DNA of 34,241 nucleotides from an uncultured Rhizobiaceae group bacterium. Lineage in GTDB: Bacteria; Pseudomonadota; Alphaproteobacteria; Rhizobiales; Rhizobiaceae. Made by a program: the position numbers and the translations under genes. A model generated the notes under the pieces. The model was not told the origin of the DNA. It saw nothing but the letters and a program-made list of their open reading frames with translations, and did no database searches. Location of the stretch: assembly GCA_937951645.1 (NCBI GenBank), contig CALFBM010000158.1, positions 1 to 34,241 of the forward strand, given 5' to 3'. Positions within the stretch are counted from its first letter, which is position 1, and the number at the start of each line of letters is the position of its first letter. Positions 17,070-24,754 of this stretch are shown in pieces.

Positions 17070-17675
17070 TTATTTTTCTGTGCGAGTAATGCTTGCTTGA
17101 CGTCGCTTTACCAGTCCGCGAATTCTGTTTTTTTCGTCGGCGTCAAACTGAAGTTGTTCTTTGTGATGCTCGTCAAAAAGCTTTGAAAAAACCATTTGAA
17201 CGTCTTCGCGCATGGTTACACAATTCTCACTTGCAGGTAAGGCACTAATCGCATTTTCCATGTTTATTGCATATCGGTCTGCAATGGCCAAATGCACTGC
17301 CTCATGAACACGGGCATATTCTTCAAGTGACGTCCATGCTTGTGCCAATTCAGCCTTTAGCTTGTTGACGTTGGAATGTCTGGGAAGGGTGACGCGGGCT
17401 TTTACATTAATACGTGCATTGGAGACGCGACATTTACCGTTTGCAAGTTCATATTTTATGCTGGGCAACATTCGCAAATCTGTAGATGCAAGAGCTTTGC
17501 CAACGCCTGTAACTTCAGGGCCGTGAATTTTTATTTGTTTATCGACTTCGCTGAATGTCTCACCGCTTACTGTGTAATATCCAACGCTGACTAAAGTGCG
17601 TTCACCCACAGATGTGCAAGCGGCCAATAAAATTACTGTGCCTAGAATGGAAAATTTAAATAGTGGTTTGAGCAT
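17070..17675 (-). CDS. DUF922 lipoprotein, predicted Zn-dependent protease
   Basis: This 201-residue predicted lipoprotein has a short basic start, a hydrophobic stretch and a lipobox LAAC (Cys at residue 20), which suggests attachment to a membrane facing the periplasm. The mature part matches the DUF922 family from YYTVSGETFSEVDKQI onward. VHEAVHLAIADRY provides the HExxH zinc-protease motif that gives the family its predicted activity. The C-terminal 40 residues are charged and helical. The frame extends upstream to 17798 inside the MFS gene, but the ATG at 17675 with GAAGG ahead of it and an immediate signal peptide is the sensible start. It follows the MFS gene by 49 bases. No substrate is known for the family to my knowledge. 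Confidence 0.85.
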   Translation of the reverse strand: MLKPLFKFSILGTVILLAACTSVGERTLVSVGYYTVSGETFSEVDKQIKIHGPEVTGVGKALASTDLRMLPSIKYELANGKCRVSNARINVKARVTLPRHSNVNKLKAELAQAWTSLEEYARVHEAVHLAIADRYAINMENAISALPASENCVTMREDVQMVFSKLFDEHHKEQLQFDADEKNRIRGLVKRRQASITRTEK

Positions 17676-17724
17676 GAAAACAGCCTTCGTTACCTTATTA
17701 TACTTGGGGTAATTGCTATTTTTA

Positions 17725-18936
17725 TCAAGCTTTTGTCTGTTCAACACTCCAAACAAATTCGTTACCTTCATTAGGGGCCAATGGCACCATGCGTGCAAGG
17801 ATCAAGGAGACAAATGCCATTGCCGCACCAGCAAGAAACACAGCCGCAGGGTTCAGCACCCAAATCAAGCCAAATAATACCGGTATAAATACGGCGGCAA
17901 TATGATTGATTGTAAATGCTACACCCGCAGTTGGCGCAATATCACTTGGGTCTGCTATTTTCTGAAAATATGTTTTCATGGAGATAGCCATTGCAAAAAA
18001 TGCGTGGTCAATCAGATACAAGGCAACGGCTATTTCCCAAGTGGGTACATAAGCGTATGCAATGAATACCAGAATTAACCCTATATATTCGATTGTTAAT
18101 ATCCGTCTTTCGCCAAAGCGTACGATCCATTTGCCAATTAATGGTGCAAAAAACATTGTGACGAGTTGATTGGCAATCATGAGTCCCATGACTTCATGAA
18201 TTTCAAATCCGAATCTTTCTACCATCATGAAACCCGCAAATACCATGAAGATTTGGCGGCGGGCGCCTCCCATAAAGGTGAGAGCGTAATAAAGCCAATA
18301 ACGTTGTCTAAGGATAAGCTTTTTGTGTTGAGGTGCTCCGTCTTTAAAGGCAGGGAAAATCAACCACATTATTACAGTTGCTACGCAAGTAATAAGACCA
18401 GTGATCATATAGATACCTGTAAAGCTCATTGCGAACCAGGCGCCAGCAATGAAGATAAAACCAAATACTGCAAGTTGTGCAATCGAGCTAACGGCTAAAA
18501 TCTTGCCCATTGTTGCCGGTGCAGATTTTTTGGGTAGCCATTGCAGTGATAAGGATTGATGCATGGTTTCATAGTAATGGAAACCGACAGAAGAGATAAA
18601 GGTTGTAATTAAAAAGCCGGTAAAGCTTGGAAATATTCCTGTTGCCGCTGCTGCGCCACCCAGTAAAATAAGGGATACGTATGCCCAGGTTTGTTCCCTG
18701 CCAAACAACAATAAAAAGACAGCTGCAAAGGACAGGAAGCCTGGGATTTCACGTATGGATTGTTGGATGCCAATTTCTTTGCCGGTGAAAGATAAAATTT
18801 CAACGGCAAAGTTGTTTGTCATTGCCATCCACGCTGCAAATGCAATTTGCATTACGACAGCCATAACCATCAACAGTATTGTCGGTGTCTGCCATGATTT
18901 TTTATAAGGTGTAACTGCAGGTGAGGCGATAGACAT
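17725..18936 (-). CDS. MFS transporter (403 aa)
   Basis: This is a second major facilitator superfamily permease with about twelve hydrophobic helices. The first spans roughly residues 18-38, and a central cytoplasmic loop (PAFKDGAPQHKKLILRQRY, near 205-225) separates the halves. The second half opens with GGARRQIFMVFAGFMMVERF, and a motif-A-like loop GKWIVRFGERRIL precedes TM9. It is not closely related to the MFS protein at 1084-2307. The gene lies between the GGDEF/EAL gene (70 bases upstream) and the DUF922 lipoprotein gene (49 bases downstream), all on the minus strand. The amidinotransferase follows, so it may move a substrate or product of that pathway. This is positional inference only. 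Confidence 0.88.
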   Translation of the reverse strand: MSIASPAVTPYKKSWQTPTILLMVMAVVMQIAFAAWMAMTNNFAVEILSFTGKEIGIQQSIREIPGFLSFAAVFLLLFGREQTWAYVSLILLGGAAAATGIFPSFTGFLITTFISSVGFHYYETMHQSLSLQWLPKKSAPATMGKILAVSSIAQLAVFGFIFIAGAWFAMSFTGIYMITGLITCVATVIMWLIFPAFKDGAPQHKKLILRQRYWLYYALTFMGGARRQIFMVFAGFMMVERFGFEIHEVMGLMIANQLVTMFFAPLIGKWIVRFGERRILTIEYIGLILVFIAYAYVPTWEIAVALYLIDHAFFAMAISMKTYFQKIADPSDIAPTAGVAFTINHIAAVFIPVLFGLIWVLNPAAVFLAGAAMAFVSLILARMVPLAPNEGNEFVWSVEQTKA

Positions 18937-19006
18937 TAATCACAGGTATCAGCCAATTAAAGTGTCTGCAAATAAATTGTTTAGGAGGTCTGTTTAAGTA
19001 ATTTTT

Positions 19007-21304
19007 TTATTGCGCAACAAGTAGAGGAATATCTTCTGATACGTCTGGTTGAGTTTCCAATTGTAAAAATGCAGCAGTATCATTTTTATTAAGTGCCTTT
19101 GAAAAATAGAAGCCCTGAATGAAATCCACTTCGTATTCTTCTATCAAGAGGTCGAACTGATCTTTTGTTTCCACACCCTCAACCACGATTTTCAAGTCTA
19201 ATGCTTTTCCAAGCACTGTGATGCCTTTAAGCAGAGTTCTTGAACGCTGATTAAAGGCCAAGTCATCAATGAACGATTTGTCAATTTTAAGTTTGTGTAG
19301 GGGGAGTTTGTGCAGGTAACTCAGGCTTGAATAACCTGTTCCAAAGTCGTCCAATGAAATACGAACACCTAACGCGCTTATTTCTTCCAAAATATAAATT
19401 GCGTGATCCATATCATACAGAATTGCAGTTTCTGTAATTTCAATTTCCAGCCGCGATGGTCTTAGGCCGCTATCATTAAGCGCTGTTTTGACAATGTCTG
19501 TAATAGATCCAACACGAAATTGTACAGCAGATAAATTTACAGCAACCGAAACATCCTCCGGCCAGGTTTGGCAGACCTTGCATGCCTCACAAAGTGTCCA
19601 TTTGCCTATGTCGCCAATCAAGCCCAAATCTTCTGCGATCGGGATAAATTCTGCTGGAGAGATAATTTCTGTATCGTTGCGCGTCCACCGTGTCAGCGCT
19701 TCAAACACTTTTGGTTTTCCGTCAGATGTTTGAATGATCGGTTGAAAATGAAGTTCAAGTGCATTTTCTGTTACTGCCCTAGTTAAGTCCTCTTCCAGCA
19801 AAACACGCTTTTGAAGGCTGTCTTCCAGTTCAGTTGTGAAATTCCGGTAAGTGTTTTTTCCGCTACCTTTAGCAGCGTATAACGCAAGATCGGCCAATTT
19901 TAAAAGACGGTCAATGGAAGTGCCGTCTGCCGGGTATTTTGAAATACCCATGCTTGCTCCAAAGCTAACACGCTGGTTGTTAAAAATAACATCACGTGCA
20001 ATTTCTCTGACAAGGGTTCTTGCAAGTTGTTTTATGGAGCAGTTCAGGTGTTTGTCATTTATGTATACTACAAATTCATCACCGCCATAGCGCGCGCAGA
20101 TTGATTTTGGCGGAAGAATTTGTTTTGCGCGTTCTGCAACAGTTGTTAAAATATGGTCGCCTGCTTCATGACCCAAGGTATCATTTATTCTTTTAAAATC
20201 ATCAAGATCAAAAAATAGGACTGAAGCAGTTTCTTCATTTCTTGCTTCTTGTAAAAGGCTTTTTGTTTGTTGAATGAAATGCGTTCTATTGCAAAGCCCA
20301 GTAAGTTCATCAAACTTTGCAAGCTGGTTGATGCGTGTTTGATATTCAATTCGCTGGGTTACGTCTTCAATAACCAGAACGCAGCCACCTTCATCGCGAA
20401 GTTTGATTGAAAGCTCAACGTATTGGGATTGAGAAATTTTAAAAACCTTTGCTGCTGTCTTGTGATTAAGTCTTTTTGTAAGTGTCTCCTGTAAAATGCG
20501 TACTCTATTAATGAGTGGACGTTGAGCATCAATCAGCCTGGAGATTTCATTTAGTTTTTTGCTGTAACAGTTAATTTCATCCGCAATACCCAGGATTTGA
20601 CGTGCAGTTTTATTGATTATTTTTAGACGCATTTCATCATCAAACATCATTAGTCCATGGGACATGCTTTCCAATGCTTCATTAAGCTGGCCACCAAATA
20701 TATCTTTTTCGTTTGATTGTATTTCCATACTGGAAAATATATTCCGTAATCTTGATGAAATATCCCTTACGCTTGCAAAAAGGGGCAAGAAAAATGCTGA
20801 CAGGATTATGCTTCTAAAGTCACCATATGCTGGCAACCCTAAAATTACCGGAATGGCAACAGCGCATAATTGAAGTGTTAAAATCCTGTCGCTTGTAAAA
20901 TTCCGGGAAATTAAACTTAGTATGTTTCCCATTGTAACGGAAATACAAAGCAAGTGAACAAAAGAGTCGTTCGTTAATATAAAACAAAAGAAACACCATA
21001 GCCCCATTGAAAACATAAATGAAGTTGACAAAAAAGTGTATTGAGCACGCCAGAATGATACATTTTTGGAGTTTTTTTCAACTAACCTTTTATGAAGTTT
21101 GATGTTTCCAATATCGCAAGCCATGATGACCATCATTGATATTGCTGTGAACAGCAATGAAATTTCATTTGTCAGTACAAACGAAATTAATGCAGCTGAA
21201 GCTGCGCTGATCTTACCATAAAAGAAAGCAGTATGATCTTCATAATGATGAAGTGCTTGCTTCATTCTTATATCATTACTGGTATATGATGTGGCTGTAT
21301 TCAA
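19007..21304 (-). CDS. Membrane-bound GGDEF/EAL cyclic-di-GMP enzyme
   Basis: This 765-residue protein combines about six N-terminal membrane helices (roughly residues 30-180), a PAS-like segment (about 205-310, GLMMFDDEMRLKIINK), a GGDEF domain and an EAL domain. The diguanylate cyclase signature is intact (RYGGDEF, GGDEF at 407-411). The EAL motif is intact (EAL at 535-537), and EIEITETAIL and DDFGTGYSS supply phosphodiesterase metal-site residues. The inhibitory RxxD site upstream of GGDEF is absent (PPKS at that place), so product inhibition of cyclase activity is unlikely. It has no periplasmic LapD-type sensor domain. It would set local c-di-GMP at the membrane, and net direction cannot be predicted. 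Nearby LapG-like and RTX genes suggest a surface-adhesion role. Confidence 0.93.
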   Translation of the reverse strand: MNTATSYTSNDIRMKQALHHYEDHTAFFYGKISAASAALISFVLTNEISLLFTAISMMVIMACDIGNIKLHKRLVEKNSKNVSFWRAQYTFLSTSFMFSMGLWCFFCFILTNDSFVHLLCISVTMGNILSLISRNFTSDRILTLQLCAVAIPVILGLPAYGDFRSIILSAFFLPLFASVRDISSRLRNIFSSMEIQSNEKDIFGGQLNEALESMSHGLMMFDDEMRLKIINKTARQILGIADEINCYSKKLNEISRLIDAQRPLINRVRILQETLTKRLNHKTAAKVFKISQSQYVELSIKLRDEGGCVLVIEDVTQRIEYQTRINQLAKFDELTGLCNRTHFIQQTKSLLQEARNEETASVLFFDLDDFKRINDTLGHEAGDHILTTVAERAKQILPPKSICARYGGDEFVVYINDKHLNCSIKQLARTLVREIARDVIFNNQRVSFGASMGISKYPADGTSIDRLLKLADLALYAAKGSGKNTYRNFTTELEDSLQKRVLLEEDLTRAVTENALELHFQPIIQTSDGKPKVFEALTRWTRNDTEIISPAEFIPIAEDLGLIGDIGKWTLCEACKVCQTWPEDVSVAVNLSAVQFRVGSITDIVKTALNDSGLRPSRLEIEITETAILYDMDHAIYILEEISALGVRISLDDFGTGYSSLSYLHKLPLHKLKIDKSFIDDLAFNQRSRTLLKGITVLGKALDLKIVVEGVETKDQFDLLIEEYEVDFIQGFYFSKALNKNDTAAFLQLETQPDVSEDIPLLVAQ

Positions 21305-21397
21305 TTTTGTAATCCTGATACTCTTGCGCGAAAATATCTTGGACTACTTTCCATAAGGTTTATGAATTGGGATTTTTCAATAATTTGTGGTTTTTCA

Positions 21398-21412
21398 TTA
21401 AGCCATCATTAA
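21398..21412. promoter_or_regulatory. CtrA-type box (TTAA-N7-TTAA) between GGDEF/EAL gene and small ORF
   Basis: TTAA (21398-21401), seven bases, then TTAA (21409-21412) is an exact consensus match without the final C. It lies 53 bases upstream of the small secreted ORF and about 94 bases upstream of the GGDEF/EAL gene on the other strand. Confidence 0.4.
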
Positions 21413-21465
21413 TATTTTAAAGAGTATATTTACCTATTGTTAATCTTCAGGGCAGGTTCAAGAAA

Positions 21466-21705
21466 ATGTTTCGCGTATTGTTTTGTGGCTTTGTGGTTTT
21501 TGCCTTCTTGGGCGAGGGAGACTTCAACAAGAACAGTGTGATAAAAGCAACAGAAATATCCTATTATTCAAGTGAAAATATTGACCCAATTATTGTTGGG
21601 CATTTAATTAGTGATGCACATAAACGGCGCTGGGAAATTAACAGTAACAAGTATCATGAATGCGGCATGTGTGGTGAAGAAGCGCAAGCATATCCTGGTG
21701 ATTAA
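21466..21705 (+). CDS. Small putative secreted protein (79 aa)
   Basis: I do not recognise this protein. It opens with MFRVLFCGFVVFAFLG, a plausible signal peptide, followed by a polar region of about 60 residues (SDAHKRRWEINSNKYHECG) that ends in CGMCGEEAQAYPGD with two close cysteines. GGGCAGG lies 13-19 bases ahead of the ATG. The stop is six bases from the stop of the convergent peptidase gene, and the ORF fills the space between two regulatory regions with no overlap. Both points favour a real gene. A pair of cysteines near the C-terminus could form a disulfide or bind metal. A CtrA-type box lies 53 bases upstream. Confidence rests on context more than on homology. Confidence 0.55.
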   Translation: MFRVLFCGFVVFAFLGEGDFNKNSVIKATEISYYSSENIDPIIVGHLISDAHKRRWEINSNKYHECGMCGEEAQAYPGD

Positions 21706-21711
21706 CCGAAT

Positions 21712-22314
21712 TTACGAATTGGGAGACGCATTCGGATCAATAATGGTGGTCCAGTGTCCAGAATACTTTTGAGATTGCCTCTTCAGATATATGTATTCGG
21801 TTTCATTCCATTGTTTGATTTTACTGTTTAAATTATCAAGAACATAATCTGCCCGGTTCGTTCTGACCGTTAATACTGCGTGACCTTTGCCATTTGGTTG
21901 TAAAACAACTGTGATTAGCAAGCTTGATGCTGGCCACCCACGTTGCATTAACATTTGGCGTTTCATGAGGACATAATCCTCGCAGTCTCCAAAGCTTGTT
22001 GGATATGTCCAATACTCTTCTACACCAAAGCCCTCATAGTCAGTGACGGGTACAATTGTTGAATTCGAGTAACTGTTGATTTCAACCAAATCCTTCCAGC
22101 GTTTTCGAGTTAATTTTGGTGGCTGTGTCTTTTTGGTGCTGATCCTGCAATCATGGGAATAGTTTTTGCAGTAATTGTAATGACCAATTGGTTGCGATGT
22201 TGAGCCTGCCAACTTCATGTGACTTGAACGGCTGGATGCAGTTGCAGGGTCAAGGACGGCAAAGATTCCCATGGATGTTAGTATCGCCAGTTTGTAGAAT
22301 ACCCTTGCAATCAT
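21712..22314 (-). CDS. Bacterial transglutaminase-like cysteine peptidase (BTLCP, LapG family)
   Basis: This 200-residue periplasmic protein has a signal peptide (about 1-27, ending at ATASS). It is of the BTLCP family, whose best-known member LapG clips biofilm adhesins from the cell surface. The catalytic triad is Cys111 (FGDCEDYV), His145 (GKGHAVLTV) and Asp160 (DYVLDNL). The acidic residues on either side of Cys111 match calcium ligands reported for LapG. The domain starts with RWKDLVEINSYSN, typical of the family. A GGAG site precedes the ATG at 22314, and a CtrA-type box lies only 17 bases upstream of it. It sits between a GGDEF/EAL gene and an RTX gene, but no lapD homologue is seen in the window. 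Confidence 0.92.
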   Translation of the reverse strand: MIARVFYKLAILTSMGIFAVLDPATASSRSSHMKLAGSTSQPIGHYNYCKNYSHDCRISTKKTQPPKLTRKRWKDLVEINSYSNSTIVPVTDYEGFGVEEYWTYPTSFGDCEDYVLMKRQMLMQRGWPASSLLITVVLQPNGKGHAVLTVRTNRADYVLDNLNSKIKQWNETEYIYLKRQSQKYSGHWTTIIDPNASPNS

Positions 22315-22330
22315 AAAATAGCTCCATGTG

Positions 22331-22346
22331 TTAACTCTTTATTAAC
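22331..22346. promoter_or_regulatory. CtrA-type box (TTAA-N7-TTAAC) between peptidase and RTX genes
   Basis: TTAA (22331-22334), seven bases, then TTAAC (22342-22346) is an exact full-consensus match. It begins 17 bases from the peptidase start codon, too close for a standard -35 overlap driving that gene, so repression of the peptidase or control of the RTX gene on the other strand is more plausible. Confidence 0.5.
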
Positions 22347-22488
22347 CTAAATTTACGGAGAAGCTTAGTCAAACATAGCTGTATTTCATGGTTAATGATG
22401 CTCAAAAATTAAAGTTTCATTGGTATTTCAACATTTTAAGCCTTGAATAAGAAACGATTTGCCTAAAAATTTAGTGGTTTTATTAGTA

Positions 22489-22504
22489 AGGAATAAAAAT
22501 TCCT
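22489..22504. promoter_or_regulatory. Short palindrome upstream of RTX gene
   Basis: AGGAAT (22489-22494), AAAA, then ATTCCT (22499-22504) form perfect 6-bp arms, 66 bases ahead of the RTX start codon. It could be an operator or a 5'-leader hairpin. Nothing distinguishes these two readings. Confidence 0.3.
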
Positions 22505-22570
22505 CTGCGATAAAGTCAGCAACAGAAATTATTATATTTGCAATCTTTATTGCATGCAGGGGCTGATACT

Positions 22571-24754
22571 ATGGCAACACGCACTTACAATGGTACTAGT
22601 GGTAATGATATTATCACTGGCCGCAACAGTTCGCGGAGTTTTAATCCAGATATACTCAATGGTTTTGCTGGCAATGACACGCTCAATGGTCTTGCTGGTA
22701 ACGATACGTTAAATGGTGATGAAGGTAACGACACGCTTACAGGTAGTGGTGGTAATGACCGGTTATTTGGTGGTGTTGGCGATGATGTCTTAAACGGTGG
22801 CTCAGGCAATGATCTGCTTGAAGGCGGCGATGGTAATGACATACTTGACGGCAGTACCGGCGATGATACTCTTCGGGGTGGAGCAGGTGATGATTTATTG
22901 CGTGCGGGCTTTGACACTGGCAACGGTGATGTTTTCGATGGTGGTGAGGGTAATGACACGTTAATCGTTCGTGGTACTTCAGTAGCGGGTTTCCCTTTTG
23001 ACATAGATATTGATCTGGAAACATCGACTGATCAATATGGCAATACTTACATAAGCATTGAAAACCTTATTGGTGGTTCTCGTAATGATACGCTAAGCGG
23101 TAATGACGATGCCAACATGCTTGATGGTGATGCTGGCGATGATGTGATTAACGGTAGAGGTGGCGATGATAAACTTTATGGTCGCTCTGGCGATGATACA
23201 ATTTATGCCGGTGATGGCAATGATATCGTTAACTCAGGTGTCGGTGATGATATCGTAAATGGTGAAGCAGGCGATGACCGTTTAAATGGACGTTTTGGTG
23301 ATGATGTTATCTCAGGTGGTGTAGGCAACGATCACATCAATGGCGGCACCGGCAGTGATACGTTAAATGGCGATGACGGTGATGATAAAATTATTGCTTC
23401 TTATGGTCATGATAAAGTCGATGGTGGCTCAGGGGACGACAGCATCAATGGTGGCACAGGTGATGATATGATCTCTGGTGGTGCTGGTAATGACGATATA
23501 CGCGGCGGGGGAGACCAGGATATAATCTCCGGAAATGATGGCGATGACATTATTCGCGGCGATTCCGGTCATGACAGGATTTCAGGTGATAAAGGCGCAG
23601 ATTATCTAAATGGTGGTACGGGCAATGACATTATCAATGGTGGTGATGATGATGACCGTTTAATTGGTAATTCAGGCAACGACGAACTTTATGGCGATGA
23701 TGGTAATGATGCGCTTCATGGCGGCAAGGGCAATGATATCATAAATGGCGGTCAAGGAAATGATGTTCTTGTAGGTCAGGCTGGTAATGATACCTTGAAT
23801 GGTGGTGCTGGTGATGATCGTATTTCTGGCGGTTATGGTAATGATACCTTAATTGGTGGTGACGGTGCTGATCGTATATTCGGTGTTGAAGGTGAAAATA
23901 ATATATCCGGTAATGCTGGTGATGATCGTATTACAGGTGGTCTGGACAAGGATATTATATCTGGTGGTGATGGTAATGACAGCATTGCAGCAGGTGATGG
24001 TGATGATGAGGTTACTGGCGGCAGCGGTGATGATGTAATCAACTCTGGTGCTGGTGATGACACATCATCTGGTGGTATTGGTGATGATCGAATTAGCGGT
24101 CGCGATGGCAATGATACACTTAGCGGCGATGCTGGTGAAGACAGGATTTGGGGAGGTACAGGAGCCGATACTATCTCAGGCGGTGATGACAAAGATATTC
24201 TGAAAGGTGAAGGTGGTGATGATACTGTCTTCGGCGGTAATGGTGATGACCGTATTGATGGTTCTTCAGGTCATGATGAATTGTTCGGCGAAGAAGGTGA
24301 TGACTACATTACTGCCGGTACAGGCCATGATACCCTGGAGGGTGGAAACGGTGATGATATTCTGCGTGGTGATGGTGGAAACGATACGATCATTGGTGGA
24401 GATGGCGATGATCTTATCAAGGGTGGTTCAGGGCATGACAGCTTCTCTGGTGGCGCCGGGAATGATAATTTTACAGGCGGTACAGGCGTTGATACTTATT
24501 CTTATCTGTTTGATGACCTAACTGATGGCACTGATATCTTTACAGATAGAATTCGTGATTTCTCATCTGTTGACATCTTTGACCTGTCAGCTCTCAACCT
24601 TGATGATATTAGTGATGTTACATTCACAGATTTAGGTAGTAGGACACTTGTTTCGGTCGATCTTAACGGTACTGTCTATAATATTGCCAAGCTTGATGGC
24701 ATATATAATCTGGATGCTCAAACCATGTATGATGATGGCTTAATTATAATCTGA
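22571..24754 (+). CDS. RTX calcium-binding repeat protein, type I secreted
   Basis: This 727-residue acidic protein consists almost entirely of several dozen RTX nonapeptides of the form GGxGxDxxx ([18 protein letters not shown] and similar), which fold into calcium-filled parallel beta-rolls. There is no N-terminal signal peptide and no catalytic domain. The last 90 residues leave the repeat pattern ([28 protein letters not shown]) and end in a hydrophobic DGLIII tail, as in type I secretion signals of the serralysin type. The ATG at 22571 behind AGGGG is the start; a TTG 33 bases upstream lacks support. Neighbouring peptidase and GGDEF/EAL genes suggest a surface or matrix role. No ABC/HlyD/TolC secretion genes are in the window. 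Confidence 0.93.
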   Translation: MATRTYNGTSGNDIITGRNSSRSFNPDILNGFAGNDTLNGLAGNDTLNGDEGNDTLTGSGGNDRLFGGVGDDVLNGGSGNDLLEGGDGNDILDGSTGDDTLRGGAGDDLLRAGFDTGNGDVFDGGEGNDTLIVRGTSVAGFPFDIDIDLETSTDQYGNTYISIENLIGGSRNDTLSGNDDANMLDGDAGDDVINGRGGDDKLYGRSGDDTIYAGDGNDIVNSGVGDDIVNGEAGDDRLNGRFGDDVISGGVGNDHINGGTGSDTLNGDDGDDKIIASYGHDKVDGGSGDDSINGGTGDDMISGGAGNDDIRGGGDQDIISGNDGDDIIRGDSGHDRISGDKGADYLNGGTGNDIINGGDDDDRLIGNSGNDELYGDDGNDALHGGKGNDIINGGQGNDVLVGQAGNDTLNGGAGDDRISGGYGNDTLIGGDGADRIFGVEGENNISGNAGDDRITGGLDKDIISGGDGNDSIAAGDGDDEVTGGSGDDVINSGAGDDTSSGGIGDDRISGRDGNDTLSGDAGEDRIWGGTGADTISGGDDKDILKGEGGDDTVFGGNGDDRIDGSSGHDELFGEEGDDYITAGTGHDTLEGGNGDDILRGDGGNDTIIGGDGDDLIKGGSGHDSFSGGAGNDNFTGGTGVDTYSYLFDDLTDGTDIFTDRIRDFSSVDIFDLSALNLDDISDVTFTDLGSRTLVSVDLNGTVYNIAKLDGIYNLDAQTMYDDGLIII

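Noticed and set aside
19007-21304. GGDEF/EAL protein as LapD
   Set aside because: LapD has a periplasmic LapD_MoxY_N domain between two helices and degenerate GGDEF and EAL sites. This protein has several membrane helices, a PAS-like segment and intact motifs.
22538-22570. TTG start for the RTX protein
   Set aside because: It has no ribosome binding site, whereas the ATG at 22571 has AGGGG at a good distance and begins directly with the repeat region.
22585-23004. A 139-codon minus-strand frame, and others like it, opposite the RTX repeats
   Set aside because: Repetitive GGNGATGAT codons create long open Pro/Ser-rich frames on the other strand. This is a by-product of the RTX repeats.
22600-24480. 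Regularly spaced DNA repeats that might suggest a CRISPR array or minisatellite
   Set aside because: The period is 27 bases, matching RTX nonapeptide units, the reading frame is unbroken and there are no unique spacers.
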